The notes beneath the pieces are model-generated. The model ran no database searches. It had not been told where the DNA came from and was given only the letters and a program-made list of their open reading frames with translations. Position numbers and translations under genes: made by a program. This document shows positions 1-13,831 of a stretch of DNA of 60,614 bases, in pieces (position 1 is the stretch's first letter; every line of letters starts with the position of its first letter). The DNA comes from Deinococcus marmoris (GTDB lineage: Bacteria; Deinococcota; Deinococci; Deinococcales; Deinococcaceae): contig NZ_MSTI01000178.1 in assembly GCF_001949125.1 (NCBI RefSeq), forward strand, positions 1-60,614, written 5' to 3'.

Positions 1-277
1 GCGAACGCCTGATCTGGTGGGCGTATTTATGGAGTTGCTCGACTTGCCAGCGCCACAGATGGCGCTGGCATGGTTGCAGTGGCCCCCCAGCATTGAGGTG
101 ACGGCTTGCGGTGCTTTTGGAAATGCCCGTCATGTTCTTCAGGAGCGTGGCCCGTTCTGGATCAAGGAACGATCCGAGAGCAGCATCCCAGCTTCGCCAG
201 GCGGTGGGGGTAAATTCCCGCTCGATATCACGGTACAGTTGCAGGGCGTCTGGGACAGCTTCGATTGCGTTGTTCAT
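1..277 (-). CDS. transposase-like protein, N-terminal fragment (runs off the window)
   Basis: Reading the minus strand from an ATG at 277 gives an uninterrupted 92-codon frame that continues past the window edge. It has an acidic, Trp-rich N-terminus followed by a helix-turn-helix-like stretch (SKSTASRHLN near residues 50-60), as seen at the N-termini of some insertion-sequence transposases. No catalytic residues fall inside the window. No strong Shine-Dalgarno sequence precedes the ATG. I infer a transposase because the fragment faces outward at the window edge, mirroring the transposase at the other end. A DNA-binding protein of another kind is possible. Confidence 0.4.
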   Translation of the reverse strand, partial: MNNAIEAVPDALQLYRDIEREFTPTAWRSWDAALGSFLDPERATLLKNMTGISKSTASRHLNAGGPLQPCQRHLWRWQVEQLHKYAHQIRRS

Positions 278-390
278 ACCAACAAGAGAAGCACGTTCCA
301 GACGTGCTTTTTATCGATATACACACATTGCAACTCATGAGTAGAAGAGGAAGATGAAGCAAAGTCAGTAGTACGGGTAAAATGGTCATC

Positions 391-443
391 GGGTCTCCTG
401 GGGGCAGTCTTGAGAACTTCACCCTAGCGGAGACCCTTTTTTT
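391..443 (+). terminator. strong hairpin with T7 tract; possible small RNA 3' end
   Basis: GGGTCTCC (391-398) pairs perfectly with GGAGACCC (429-436) and is followed by seven T. An inner stem TGGGG/CCCTA (399-403/422-426) extends it. The T tract faces the plus strand, although both flanking genes are on the minus strand, so it does not terminate either of them. A TAAAAT hexamer at 378-383 lies 7 nt before the first stem base. The hairpin may therefore be a complete short transcript rather than a terminator. Confidence 0.6.
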
Positions 444-477
444 GGTCCATTTCAATTTTTCGTCAAAACTGTCCGAA

Positions 478-1098
478 TCATTGATGAATTCCCAGCGCCT
501 GAAGCGCCACATCCACCTGAGCTTCTAAATCCTCCACAGTGCCGCCGTTCTCGATCACAAAGTCAGCCTTCTGCCGCTTCTCGATGGCGGAGGTCTGGCG
601 GGCGTCTCTGGCCAGCACCTCTTCACGCGAGAACTGGCTGCGCTCCATCACGCGCGCCACACGCCGCTCCAGCGGGGCGTCCACCACCAGCACGGCATCC
701 ATGCTGGCTTCCAGACCACCCTCGAACAGCAGCGGCACGTCCTGCACGGTCCACCGCGCGCCGTCCGCCACGGCCTGCTGTTCCAGCGCAGTCATGCGGG
801 CGCGCACGCGCGGGTGGACAATCGCGTTCAGCTCGGCCAGCCGGGCCGGATCGGCAAAGGCGACGGCGGACAGGGCCGGGCGGTCCAGCACGCCGCCCCT
901 GACCGTGCCGGGAAAGGTGGCCTCAATCTGGGCCAGCGTTTCCGGTTCCTCCGTGACTAGCCGGGCCTGGGCGTCGGCGTCCAGCACGGTCAGCCCGCGT
1001 GCGCGCAGCAGCGTCGCCACGGTGCTTTTGCCCGCACCGATGCTGCCGGTCAGGCCTAGACGGCGGGGGTGGGCGGCAGAGGTTTTGGGAGCCGTCAT
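478..1098 (-). CDS. coaE: dephospho-CoA kinase
   Basis: Catalyses the last step of coenzyme A synthesis, ATP-dependent phosphorylation of the ribose 3'-OH of dephospho-CoA, in the cytoplasm. The 206-residue length fits the family. The P-loop GSIGAGKST lies at about residues 18-26, preceded by the typical GLT strand, and DAD (about 41-43) and HPRVRARM (about 92-99) match conserved CoaE segments. It starts at ATG 1098 with a TATAGT hexamer 7 nt upstream, so the mRNA is probably leaderless. It is a single gene, and its C-terminus lies next to the plus-strand hairpin at 391-443. Confidence 0.93.
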   Translation of the reverse strand: MTAPKTSAAHPRRLGLTGSIGAGKSTVATLLRARGLTVLDADAQARLVTEEPETLAQIEATFPGTVRGGVLDRPALSAVAFADPARLAELNAIVHPRVRARMTALEQQAVADGARWTVQDVPLLFEGGLEASMDAVLVVDAPLERRVARVMERSQFSREEVLARDARQTSAIEKRQKADFVIENGGTVEDLEAQVDVALQALGIHQ

Positions 1099-1105
1099 GG
1101 CGATG

Positions 1106-1111
1106 ACTATA
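1106..1111 (-). promoter_or_regulatory. -10 box of coaE (leaderless type)
   Basis: On the minus strand TATAGT ends 7 nt before the coaE ATG, placing the predicted transcription start at or next to the start codon. No good -35 match is visible at 16-18 nt. The call rests on the close match to TATAAT and its position. Confidence 0.45.
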
Positions 1112-1364
1112 CGGGAGTGGCTCGTCAGCCCCGCGTCAAAGAGGTGATGGACACTGCGGGCAGATGAATCCCCCGCGCGTCCCGCTGGCCTGCTCTCACT
1201 GGCCCGCTCTCACTGGCACTTCACCCCCGCGCGCCCGGCACTCCCGTATCATGCCGGGCGTGTCCCATGACGATCAGGACGTGGTTTCGGATGGCCAGGA
1301 GGGATCGGCACAGTATGATCTGTGGAACTTACCCCACCACCACCAACCCACGGAGGTTTTCCAA

Positions 1365-2624
1365 GTGAATCGACGCAAGAGTATTTCCGGCCTGCTGTTC
1401 CTGGCCGCCGCACTTCTGGCCGCACCGGGCCACGCGCTGGCCCAGAACCAGATGGCGCAGCCACCCGCCCCGGTCCAGACGCCGCCCGCGCAGACCACGC
1501 CTGTTACGCCTGCACCCGTCACGCCAACGGCACCTGCCCCCGCCCCGGTCACGCCCGCTCCTGCCCCCCCCACGCCAGCGCGCACCATTCCAGCGGCCAA
1601 CTACGTGGCGCAGGGCGTGTTCAATTACGAGCAGGGCAAGTACGACGAGGCGTATGTGGCCTTCCGCGCCGCCTCCGAGCTGGACCCCAAAAATGTGGAC
1701 GCCCTGCTGGGGCTGGGGCGTTCGCAGGTCAAGCTGCGTCTGTTCGGCCCGGCGCTGGACACGCTCAAGAATGCGCTGGAGCTGGACGCGGTCAACCTGA
1801 ATGCCTACATCTACCTGTCGCAGGCGTATGTGCAGCAGTACATCGGCTCAGGCGATCCGCAGGCGTTCGTGGGCAACCTCCCCGAGGCGCTGAAGGTGCT
1901 GGACAGCGCCGAAACCATTGCCAGAGCGCAGACGGGCAAGCCGGGCGAGGTCAGTCTCAGCCGGATCTACAACGACCGGGGCTACGTGTACAAGTTGCAG
2001 GGCGACGTGGGCAAGGCCATCGAGGCTTTCAAGCAGGCCAACACCCTGAACCCCGACAACAGCGTGCTGCTGTTCAACCTGGGGGACATGTACTACGCCA
2101 CCGGGGACCTCAAGGCGGCGCTGGATTACCTGCAACAGGCGGTCATCGCCGATCCGCGCGATCCCTACAACCGCGCGTACTACGCCAAACTGCTGGCCCT
2201 GAACGGCGACGCGGGCGCGGCCAAGTCCGAGGCGGCCCAGGCTGCCCGGCTGGCCCCCACCAACGCCTACGCGGTGGGGCAGTACGGCGTGGTCAGCTAT
2301 CTGGCCGGGGACCGTGCCACCGCCAAGACCCAGCTCACCCAGGCCGTGACCCTGGATCCGCTGCGCAACCCCGAGTTCTACTACTATCTGGGCCGCCTGA
2401 GCCTGGATGTCGGTGATCTCAAGGGCGCGCGCGACTCGTTGACCCGCGCCGCCACGCTGGGCAGCCGCACCCCCGAATACCTGTATTACCTGGGCCTCAG
2501 CTACGAGCGCGGCGCGGGCGCGGTGGCCCCGGACCGCCTGAAGGCCCGCGACAACTACGAGCGCGCCCTGCAACTCAGCCCGGCGTACAAGGCCGCGCAG
2601 GACGGTCTGGCCCGCGTGCGCTAG
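1365..2624 (+). CDS. secreted TPR-repeat protein
   Basis: The GTG at 1365 is chosen over an in-frame ATG at 1164 because a clear GGAGG lies 8 nt before it and the product then begins with a signal peptide (NRRKS, a hydrophobic stretch, then AHALAQ-like cleavage around residue 27). The mature 419-residue precursor has a Pro/Ala/Thr-rich linker (about residues 35-75) and then at least six tetratricopeptide repeats, with landmarks such as [14 protein letters not shown] and [18 protein letters not shown] arrays are protein-protein scaffolds; the partner is unknown. Envelope location is inferred from the signal peptide. A TATGAT hexamer at 1314-1319 may be its -10. Confidence 0.8.
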   Translation: MNRRKSISGLLFLAAALLAAPGHALAQNQMAQPPAPVQTPPAQTTPVTPAPVTPTAPAPAPVTPAPAPPTPARTIPAANYVAQGVFNYEQGKYDEAYVAFRAASELDPKNVDALLGLGRSQVKLRLFGPALDTLKNALELDAVNLNAYIYLSQAYVQQYIGSGDPQAFVGNLPEALKVLDSAETIARAQTGKPGEVSLSRIYNDRGYVYKLQGDVGKAIEAFKQANTLNPDNSVLLFNLGDMYYATGDLKAALDYLQQAVIADPRDPYNRAYYAKLLALNGDAGAAKSEAAQAARLAPTNAYAVGQYGVVSYLAGDRATAKTQLTQAVTLDPLRNPEFYYYLGRLSLDVGDLKGARDSLTRAATLGSRTPEYLYYLGLSYERGAGAVAPDRLKARDNYERALQLSPAYKAAQDGLARVR

Positions 2625-2643
2625 AGCGTCAATCGGTTAAAGG

Positions 2644-2680
2644 GGGAGCCAGTGCCGTGTGCATGTGGCTCCCTTCTTCT
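2644..2680 (+). terminator. intrinsic terminator after the TPR gene
   Basis: GGGAGCCA (2644-2651) and TGGCTCCC (2666-2673) form a perfect 8-bp stem with a 14-nt loop, followed by a T-rich tract. It lies 20 nt past the stop codon. Confidence 0.8.
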
Positions 2681-2842
2681 GGCACAGGATGTGCCTCTGG
2701 CATGGGCTGGAGCATGTTTGCTATCATCACGCTCCACATCCCCCCTTCATCTTTTTCGCTGTCATCTCCTGGCAAGGCCAGCCGTCCTAGCCTGTGGAGA
2801 GTTCGGTATTTACCCGCTGGGCCATTCAAAAGGAGTTTTCTG

Positions 2843-3406
2843 ATGCAGAACATCCCATCCTCTCCCCGTTTCCTGGGCGGCCTGCTGCTGACCTGCACAT
2901 TGCTTCTGACTGCCTGTAGCGGTGGAGGAACGCCTGCCCCGGACAAGCAGGGCGGCCAGGGCGGGGGACCGGACCCCAGTCCCGCAGAAACCCGGATGCT
3001 TCAGGCGGTGAACACGGCCCGCGCCACCGCGCGCAAATGCCAGGGCAAGGATTTTGCGGCGGCTCCTGCTCTGGCCTGGAATGGCCTGCTGGGCAAGGCT
3101 GCCCGCGCCCACGCGCAGGACATGGCGTCTCGCAACTACTTTGACCATGTTTCACCGGATGGTGGGACCATGCAGATGCGTGTCGAGGCCGCCGGTTACA
3201 CCGACTGGAAGAATCTGGGCGAGAACATCGCGGCGGGCTTCAGCGACACCCAGGTCCCGGAGGCGATGACCGCCTGGCTGGCCAGTAAGACAGGCCACTG
3301 CGAAACCCTGATGGACCCGGCCCTTAAGGAAGTGGGCTTCGGTTACGCCCCCAGCACGGGTGGCGAGTACAACGCCTACTGGGTGCAAGATTTCGGGAGC
3401 CGCTAA
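2843..3406 (+). CDS. CAP-domain (SCP/PR-1/YkwD-like) lipoprotein
   Basis: The ATG at 2843 follows an AGGAG at proper spacing; longer in-frame starts upstream are ignored. The 187-residue product has a type II signal peptide with lipobox LTAC (Cys about residue 24), so it is probably lipid-anchored at the cell surface. A Gly/Pro-rich spacer precedes a CAP domain (about residues 55-187) with HAQDMASRNYFDHVSPDG and a C-terminal GEYNAYWVQDFG strand, matching bacterial YkwD-type domains. The biochemical role of these domains is not settled. It converges with the polX-like gene 10 nt away. Confidence 0.85.
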   Translation: MQNIPSSPRFLGGLLLTCTLLLTACSGGGTPAPDKQGGQGGGPDPSPAETRMLQAVNTARATARKCQGKDFAAAPALAWNGLLGKAARAHAQDMASRNYFDHVSPDGGTMQMRVEAAGYTDWKNLGENIAAGFSDTQVPEAMTAWLASKTGHCETLMDPALKEVGFGYAPSTGGEYNAYWVQDFGSR

Positions 3407-3416
3407 CCAAAAAAGA

Positions 3417-5129
<1,713 letters not shown>

Positions 5130-5207
5130 GGGGGCAGTTTAGTGCAGCCCGCCTCCATTTTCCGTCGCCGCTTGCCGGGCGATGTTCATCCTGGGCAGAA
5201 TACGGCC

Positions 5208-5738
5208 ATGCCACTGACCCTGACCCAGTTGCGAAAGTCCACGCAAGAGATGGACGCCCCCGAATTGCGTGGCCTGATCGAGGAGCTGTTCAAGGCCAAC
5301 GTGACCAACAAACGCCTGTTGACGGCGCTGCTGGAAGGCGACAGCAGCGACCTGCTCGCCAAGCTGGACAGCGAACTGCTCAGGGCGTTCCGCGATGAGG
5401 GCCGGATGCCTACCATGCGGGTGGGCGGGGCGAAAAAGGCGCTGGCCGCGTACCTGAAAGTCGCCTCGCCCATGCAGGCGCTGGACGCGGAACTGCGCTA
5501 CGTGGAGGCGGGGATTCGCTGCCTGAACGCCTACGGCGACTGGCCGGAAAACAATTACAGCAGCATGGAAAAGGTCTTCGAGTCGGCGCTGAAGCGGGCG
5601 CGCACGCTGGACGCAGACGCCGTGCCACACAAACGCCTGACTGCGCTGGTCAAGGACGGCGGCGGCTTCGGCTACGGCTTTTCCGATCAGCTCCAATGGC
5701 TTTACGACGAGTTTATGGAGGAGTTGGAAGGGGATTGA
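5208..5738 (+). CDS. DUF6155-like protein
   Basis: The 176-residue protein starts at ATG 5208, with no strong Shine-Dalgarno sequence. It is predicted to be soluble and helical. The segment KRLLTALLEGDSSDLL near the N-terminus and NAYGDWPENNYSSMEKVFE near residue 110 resemble what I recall of the DUF6155 family, and a C-terminal GFGYGFSDQLQWLYDEF block also fits. The function is unknown. It is divergent from the polX-like gene and separated by 78 nt. A strong bidirectional terminator follows it. Confidence 0.65.
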   Translation: MPLTLTQLRKSTQEMDAPELRGLIEELFKANVTNKRLLTALLEGDSSDLLAKLDSELLRAFRDEGRMPTMRVGGAKKALAAYLKVASPMQALDAELRYVEAGIRCLNAYGDWPENNYSSMEKVFESALKRARTLDADAVPHKRLTALVKDGGGFGYGFSDQLQWLYDEFMEELEGD

Positions 5739-5742
5739 AAAA

Positions 5743-5774
5743 GGCGGGAAGCATCACGCTTCCCACCCCTTTTT
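5743..5774. terminator. bidirectional terminator
   Basis: GGGAAGC (5746-5752) and GCTTCCC (5758-5764) form a perfect 7-bp stem with a 5-nt loop. An A tract on the left and T5 on the right let it serve both the plus-strand DUF6155 gene and the convergent minus-strand dehydrogenase. Confidence 0.85.
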
Positions 5775-5786
5775 GTCTAAATCTAA

Positions 5787-6998
<1,212 letters not shown>

Positions 6999-7014
6999 AA
7001 TGTTGCCTCCGGCA

Positions 7015-7040
7015 AGGTCTAAAGGTCAAAGGGTCAAAGG
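7015..7040. repeat. single arm of octamer-word repeat (class GGTCTAAG)
   Basis: Three tandem octamers (AGGTCTAA, AGGTCAAA, GGGTCAAA) lie between the acyl-CoA synthetase and acyl-CoA dehydrogenase genes, ending in GGAG. Unlike most copies in this window there is no opposing arm in the 70-nt gap. Confidence 0.7.
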
Positions 7041-7068
7041 AGAGATTGGGTGGATGTTTCTGGTGGAA

Positions 7069-8985
<1,917 letters not shown>

Positions 8986-9012
8986 GGGGGTTCCCTCCGG
9001 GAAGGTCTATGA

Positions 9013-9152
9013 GGTCTAAGGGTCTGAAGGTCAAAGGGTCTAAGAAGGGAGAAAAGCCAGGGATTGCAGTACGAAGTTCGTGTGATGGGGAGGAGGAAGG
9101 TGGCCGGGTCTGGTCTTTTCCTTAGACCTTTAGACTTTTGACCCTTGGACCC
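9013..9152. repeat. octamer-word inverted repeat (GGTCTAAG x4, wide loop)
   Basis: Left arm 9013-9044 is four octamers (GGTCTAAG, GGTCTGAA, GGTCAAAG, GGTCTAAG). Right arm 9121-9152 is four inverted octamers (CTTAGACC, TTTAGACT, TTTGACCC, TTGGACCC). The loop is 76 nt, the widest of the copies in this class. It fills most of the gap between the carboxyltransferase and the acyl-CoA synthetase. Confidence 0.8.
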
Positions 9153-9172
9153 CGCAGCTCAGTCACGCGGTT

Positions 9173-10858
<1,686 letters not shown>

Positions 10859-10876
10859 CTGTACCGGACAGTCTAA

Positions 10877-10890
10877 CAAACGCTCGTTAG
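10877..10890 (-). promoter_or_regulatory. TetR-type operator at the carboxyltransferase promoter
   Basis: On the minus strand CTAACGAGCGTTTG fits CNAACGNNCGTTNG, the consensus I recall for the Thermus TetR-family regulator PaaR. It directly abuts a TTAGACT hexamer (-10) 11 nt before the ATG, so a bound repressor would block RNA polymerase. The same consensus recurs at 12067-12080. The cognate regulator is not in the window. Confidence 0.7.
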
Positions 10891-10994
10891 GTTGTGGGGC
10901 AAGTGGAAACACAGTCTGGGGAGTACGGCCCGGTGGTCTGGACACGGTAAAGACGGGGCGGTGGCGGTATCGTTGGGTGTAAGGAGGACACTGC

Positions 10995-11162
10995 ATGACT
11001 GAAGTTGATCCCAGAGTCCCCCGTGACCCGCTGGTTTTTCGCAAGGCGAGAGACGTGGTTGGCCCCCCTCAGCGCGAAAAAACCGACGAGGAAATTCGCG
11101 CAGAGATGAAAGACATCGTGCGCCGAAACGCAGCGGTCCTTCAGGCTCTAGCCAAGCTGTGA
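10995..11162 (+). CDS. putative antitoxin of a Doc-type module
   Basis: A 55-codon ORF with a good AAGGAGG 8 nt before ATG 10995. It ends 13 nt before the Doc-like gene, as expected of an antitoxin-toxin pair. The product is charged and mostly helical, with Pro-rich residues at the N-terminus and a C-terminal helix ending LQALAKL. No obvious DNA-binding domain is visible, unlike classical Phd. The antitoxin role is inferred from position and size. Confidence 0.6.
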   Translation: MTEVDPRVPRDPLVFRKARDVVGPPQREKTDEEIRAEMKDIVRRNAAVLQALAKL

Positions 11163-11175
11163 AGCGGCACAGGTC

Positions 11176-11622
11176 ATGACTGGCCCTCTGGCTGCCACCT
11201 ACTTCTATCGCTACCGGGGTCAGAATTTCCCCACCAAAAAGTACGTCCTGGAACTTCACGACGATGTTCTGGAGGTGTCTGAAGGGCGTTCTGGTGTGGC
11301 GCATGTCGGCGTGATTGAAAGTGCCGTCAACAAGCCCGTGACCTCTGTGATGGGTAAGGACGCCTATCCCACCTTTCTGACCAAGGTTGCCGCCATCGGC
11401 TACACGCTGGCCCATGATCACGGATTCAGCGACGGCAACAAGCGCACGGCGTTGCTGGTTATGCTGGCAACGTTGGAACAGAATGACCTTTACCCCGATC
11501 CAACCGAACGCGAAAAGCTGACCGCCGCCATCCTCGCGGCCATGAACCTGCTGGATGTGGCGGGCCTGCGCGTGACCCTGATGCTGTGGTGTGGCATTGA
11601 TCCCGCCGACGCTGAAGCCTGA
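11176..11622 (+). CDS. Doc/Fic-family toxin (death-on-curing-like)
   Basis: The 148-residue protein has the Fic/Doc active-site loop HGFSDGNKRTAL (about residues 80-91). The final NKR, rather than GNGR, groups it with Doc, which phosphorylates EF-Tu, instead of AMP-transferring Fic proteins. A preceding AAIGYTLAHDH helix and the C-terminal helices fit the Doc fold. It starts at ATG 11176 with a weak ribosome site, suggesting coupling to the antitoxin ORF just upstream. The module sits between two acyl-CoA gene sets, consistent with mobile acquisition. Confidence 0.82.
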   Translation: MTGPLAATYFYRYRGQNFPTKKYVLELHDDVLEVSEGRSGVAHVGVIESAVNKPVTSVMGKDAYPTFLTKVAAIGYTLAHDHGFSDGNKRTALLVMLATLEQNDLYPDPTEREKLTAAILAAMNLLDVAGLRVTLMLWCGIDPADAEA

Positions 11623-11637
11623 AAAATCTGTGCTGAC

Positions 11638-11677
11638 AAAAAAAACATCTGCCTCCAGAGCTGTCGTATGGAGGCAG
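11638..11677 (-). terminator. intrinsic terminator for the small minus-strand gene
   Basis: CTGCCTCCA (11649-11657) and TGGAGGCAG (11669-11677) form a perfect 9-bp stem with an 11-nt loop. Eight A on the plus strand (11638-11645) make a T8 tract on the minus strand. The stem may also end plus-strand toxin transcripts. Confidence 0.75.
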
Positions 11678-11766
11678 AGATTCACATGTAACCGAATGAT
11701 GTAGATCTATGTTTATGGTTACAGGTGGCGTATTGATATAGGTAAGGTTATTTTCAGACCAGGAAA

Positions 11767-11970
11767 TCAGTTGTCTTCGCGCGTCCAGGTGATCAGATAT
11801 AACATGCGGCCCCGGTCATCTTCGATCTCGACATGGTCATCTGAGATTTCGGCCACGGTATAGCCGTAACCCTCCTGAGAAGCCGCGCGGATGGCACGGT
11901 AGGTTTCAAAGCAGCCGACGTTTTCCATGCCATTCGCGGTGGGTCTCAGGAGGGTGTAGGACATGTGCAT
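11767..11970 (-). CDS. small hypothetical protein (67 aa)
   Basis: An intact 67-codon frame with two candidate starts, ATG 11970 and ATG 11964. The product has alternating acidic and hydrophobic residues (EISDDHVEIEDDRGRMLYLI), suggesting a small beta-rich domain, and no signal peptide or membrane segment. I do not recognise the family. A strong terminator placed correctly downstream supports it as a real gene. The surrounding DNA is AT-richer than average. Confidence 0.5.
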   Translation of the reverse strand: MHMSYTLLRPTANGMENVGCFETYRAIRAASQEGYGYTVAEISDDHVEIEDDRGRMLYLITWTREDN

Positions 11971-12066
11971 AAGGTAAGAGGTTGGTTAATACAAAACACT
12001 GACAGTTATTGGGATGCGTCTGGGACCACAAATATTTGGTGAACACCAGATGACGCCGCCTCCAGC

Positions 12067-12080
12067 CTAACGGGCGTTTG
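12067..12080 (+). promoter_or_regulatory. TetR-type operator at the acyl-CoA dehydrogenase promoter
   Basis: CTAACGGGCGTTTG fits the same CNAACGNNCGTTNG consensus as the site at 10877-10890, differing at one central base. It sits 29 nt before ATG 12109, where the -35 region would be for a TTAAAC hexamer at 12097-12102. With the -10 ending 6 nt before the ATG, the mRNA is probably leaderless. Confidence 0.7.
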
Positions 12081-12108
12081 GCCCGGCCTCCGCTTGTTAA
12101 ACTGCCCC

Positions 12109-13308
12109 ATGACCGTGACTGATACGCCCGTTCCCGCCGAGAGCGGGATGACCAGTGGTATGGGGTTTGCCCTGAACGACGATAGCCGCATGATCCTGCA
12201 ACACGTCCGCGACTTCTGCCGCGCCGAGATCGCGCCGCATGCCGCCGAATATGACCGCAGCGGCGAGTTCCCGCACCAGCAGTTGCGCGGGCTGGCCGAG
12301 ATGGGCCTGCTGGGGGCCACGGTGCCGGAAATGTGGGGCGGCGCGGCCCTGGACAGCGTGACCTACGCCCTGTGCCTGGAAGAAATCTGTGCGGCGGACG
12401 CCAGTGTGGGTGTGATCGTCAGCGTGCAGAACGGCCTGCCCGAGCAGATGATCTTCAAGTACGGCACCGATGCCCAGCGCGAGAAGTACCTCAGACCTCT
12501 CGCCAGCGGAGAGAAGATCGGTGCGTTCTGCCTGACGGAAGCCAGCGCGGGCAGCGACGCCGCCAGCCTGCGCCTGAAAGCGGTTCGTGATGGCGACGAC
12601 TGGGTGCTGGACGGCGCGAAAGCCTGGATCACCAGCGGCGGTCAGGCCGAAACGTATCTGGTCATGGCCCGCACGGGCGGCCCTGGCGCACGCGGCGTGA
12701 GCTGCTTTATCGTCGAGAAGGACACGGATGGCCTGAGCTTCGGCAAGCCCGAGGAAAAGCTGGGCATGCATGCCGCACACACCACCACCGTCACCTTCGA
12801 CGGCGTGCGTGTGCCCCACGAGAACATGGTGGGCGAGGAAGGCCAGGGATTGATCGTGGCCCTCGCCAGCCTGGACGCCGGGCGCATCGGGATTGCCATG
12901 CAGGCCATCGGCATTGCCCGCGCGGCGCTGGAACACGCCACTAAATATGCCAACGAGCGCGAGCAGTTCGGCAAGAAACTGCGCGAGTTTGAGGGCGTGT
13001 CGTTCAAGATCGCCCGCATGGCCGCCCGCATCGAGAGTGTGCGGCTGGTGGCCCTGAAAGCCGCGTGGCTCAAGGATCAGGGCGTTCCGTACGGCAAGGA
13101 GGCCAGCATGGCCAAACTGCTGGCCTCCGAGGCAGCGGTGGACTGCGCGAGAGATGCCATTCAGATCTTCGGCGGCAACGGGTACAGCCGCGATTACCCG
13201 GTGGAACGCCTGTTCCGCGACGCCAAGGTCACCGAGATTTACGAGGGAACTTCCGAGATTCAGCAACTGGTGATCAGCCGGGCCGTCTTCGCGGAACTGG
13301 AAGGCTGA
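12109..13308 (+). CDS. acyl-CoA dehydrogenase
   Basis: FAD-dependent oxidation of an acyl-CoA with ETF as acceptor. ATG 12109 is preferred over a TTG five codons earlier because the -10 hexamer overlaps that TTG. The 399-residue product has GAFCLTEASAGSDA (signature 1), AWITSGG, REQFGKKL, QIFGGNGYSRDYPVERLFRD (signature 2) and catalytic EIYEGTSEIQ, typical of short-chain/branched-chain enzymes. It shares a TetR-like operator with the upstream minus-strand carboxyltransferase operon, so both probably respond to the same acyl-CoA signal. The DUF4174 gene overlaps its stop codon. Confidence 0.92.
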   Translation: MTVTDTPVPAESGMTSGMGFALNDDSRMILQHVRDFCRAEIAPHAAEYDRSGEFPHQQLRGLAEMGLLGATVPEMWGGAALDSVTYALCLEEICAADASVGVIVSVQNGLPEQMIFKYGTDAQREKYLRPLASGEKIGAFCLTEASAGSDAASLRLKAVRDGDDWVLDGAKAWITSGGQAETYLVMARTGGPGARGVSCFIVEKDTDGLSFGKPEEKLGMHAAHTTTVTFDGVRVPHENMVGEEGQGLIVALASLDAGRIGIAMQAIGIARAALEHATKYANEREQFGKKLREFEGVSFKIARMAARIESVRLVALKAAWLKDQGVPYGKEASMAKLLASEAAVDCARDAIQIFGGNGYSRDYPVERLFRDAKVTEIYEGTSEIQQLVISRAVFAELEG

Positions 13309-13715
13309 TGCTGGTGGCGCTGGCGCTGGGGTTTACCCTCCAGACCGCGCAGGGTCAGCCGTGGTCCCTGGCCGGGGTGCTGGGCAAGGAGCGCGTGCTG
13401 ATCGTCAGCAACCCTCCTGCCGCCTATCTGGCCGGAGTGCGGCGACAGGACGCCGAATTGCAGGTGCGTGACCTGCGCGTGGTGGCGCTGCTGCCCCCCG
13501 GTGACGCCCGCCTGAACGGCCCAGCCGCATTGATGCTGACCCTGCTGGCCGATCCCGGCGGCAAGGTGGGCGCGCAGTATGGCCGCGCCGCGCTGATCGG
13601 CAAGGACACGGGAATCAAGGCGCACTACCAGACCTTCCCGGCCCTGAACACGGTGGCCGCGCTGGTAGACACCATGCCCATGCGGCGGCAGGAGCAGCGG
13701 GTGCGGGGGCGTTAG
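13308..13715 (+). CDS. DUF4174-domain protein
   Basis: ATG 13308 overlaps the stop of the acyl-CoA dehydrogenase (TGATG), implying translational coupling. The 135-residue product opens with a short hydrophobic stretch that could be a signal sequence. It then has LAGVLGKERVLIVSNPPAA, LIGKDTGIK and the closing VDTMPMRRQEQR, all characteristic of DUF4174. This family has a thioredoxin-like fold without redox cysteines. Function is unknown, and the link to acyl-CoA oxidation is positional only. Confidence 0.75.
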   Translation: MLVALALGFTLQTAQGQPWSLAGVLGKERVLIVSNPPAAYLAGVRRQDAELQVRDLRVVALLPPGDARLNGPAALMLTLLADPGGKVGAQYGRAALIGKDTGIKAHYQTFPALNTVAALVDTMPMRRQEQRVRGR

Positions 13716-13831
13716 TGTAGGGAGGCGGAAGTTTTGTAAGCGGCCTGTCTTTTTGACCTCCATTAAGAGAAGGGGGTGGGAGGAGGGGTTGCTGTCTTCC
13801 TGACCCGGCATCTTCAATTAAGATCGGCTGT

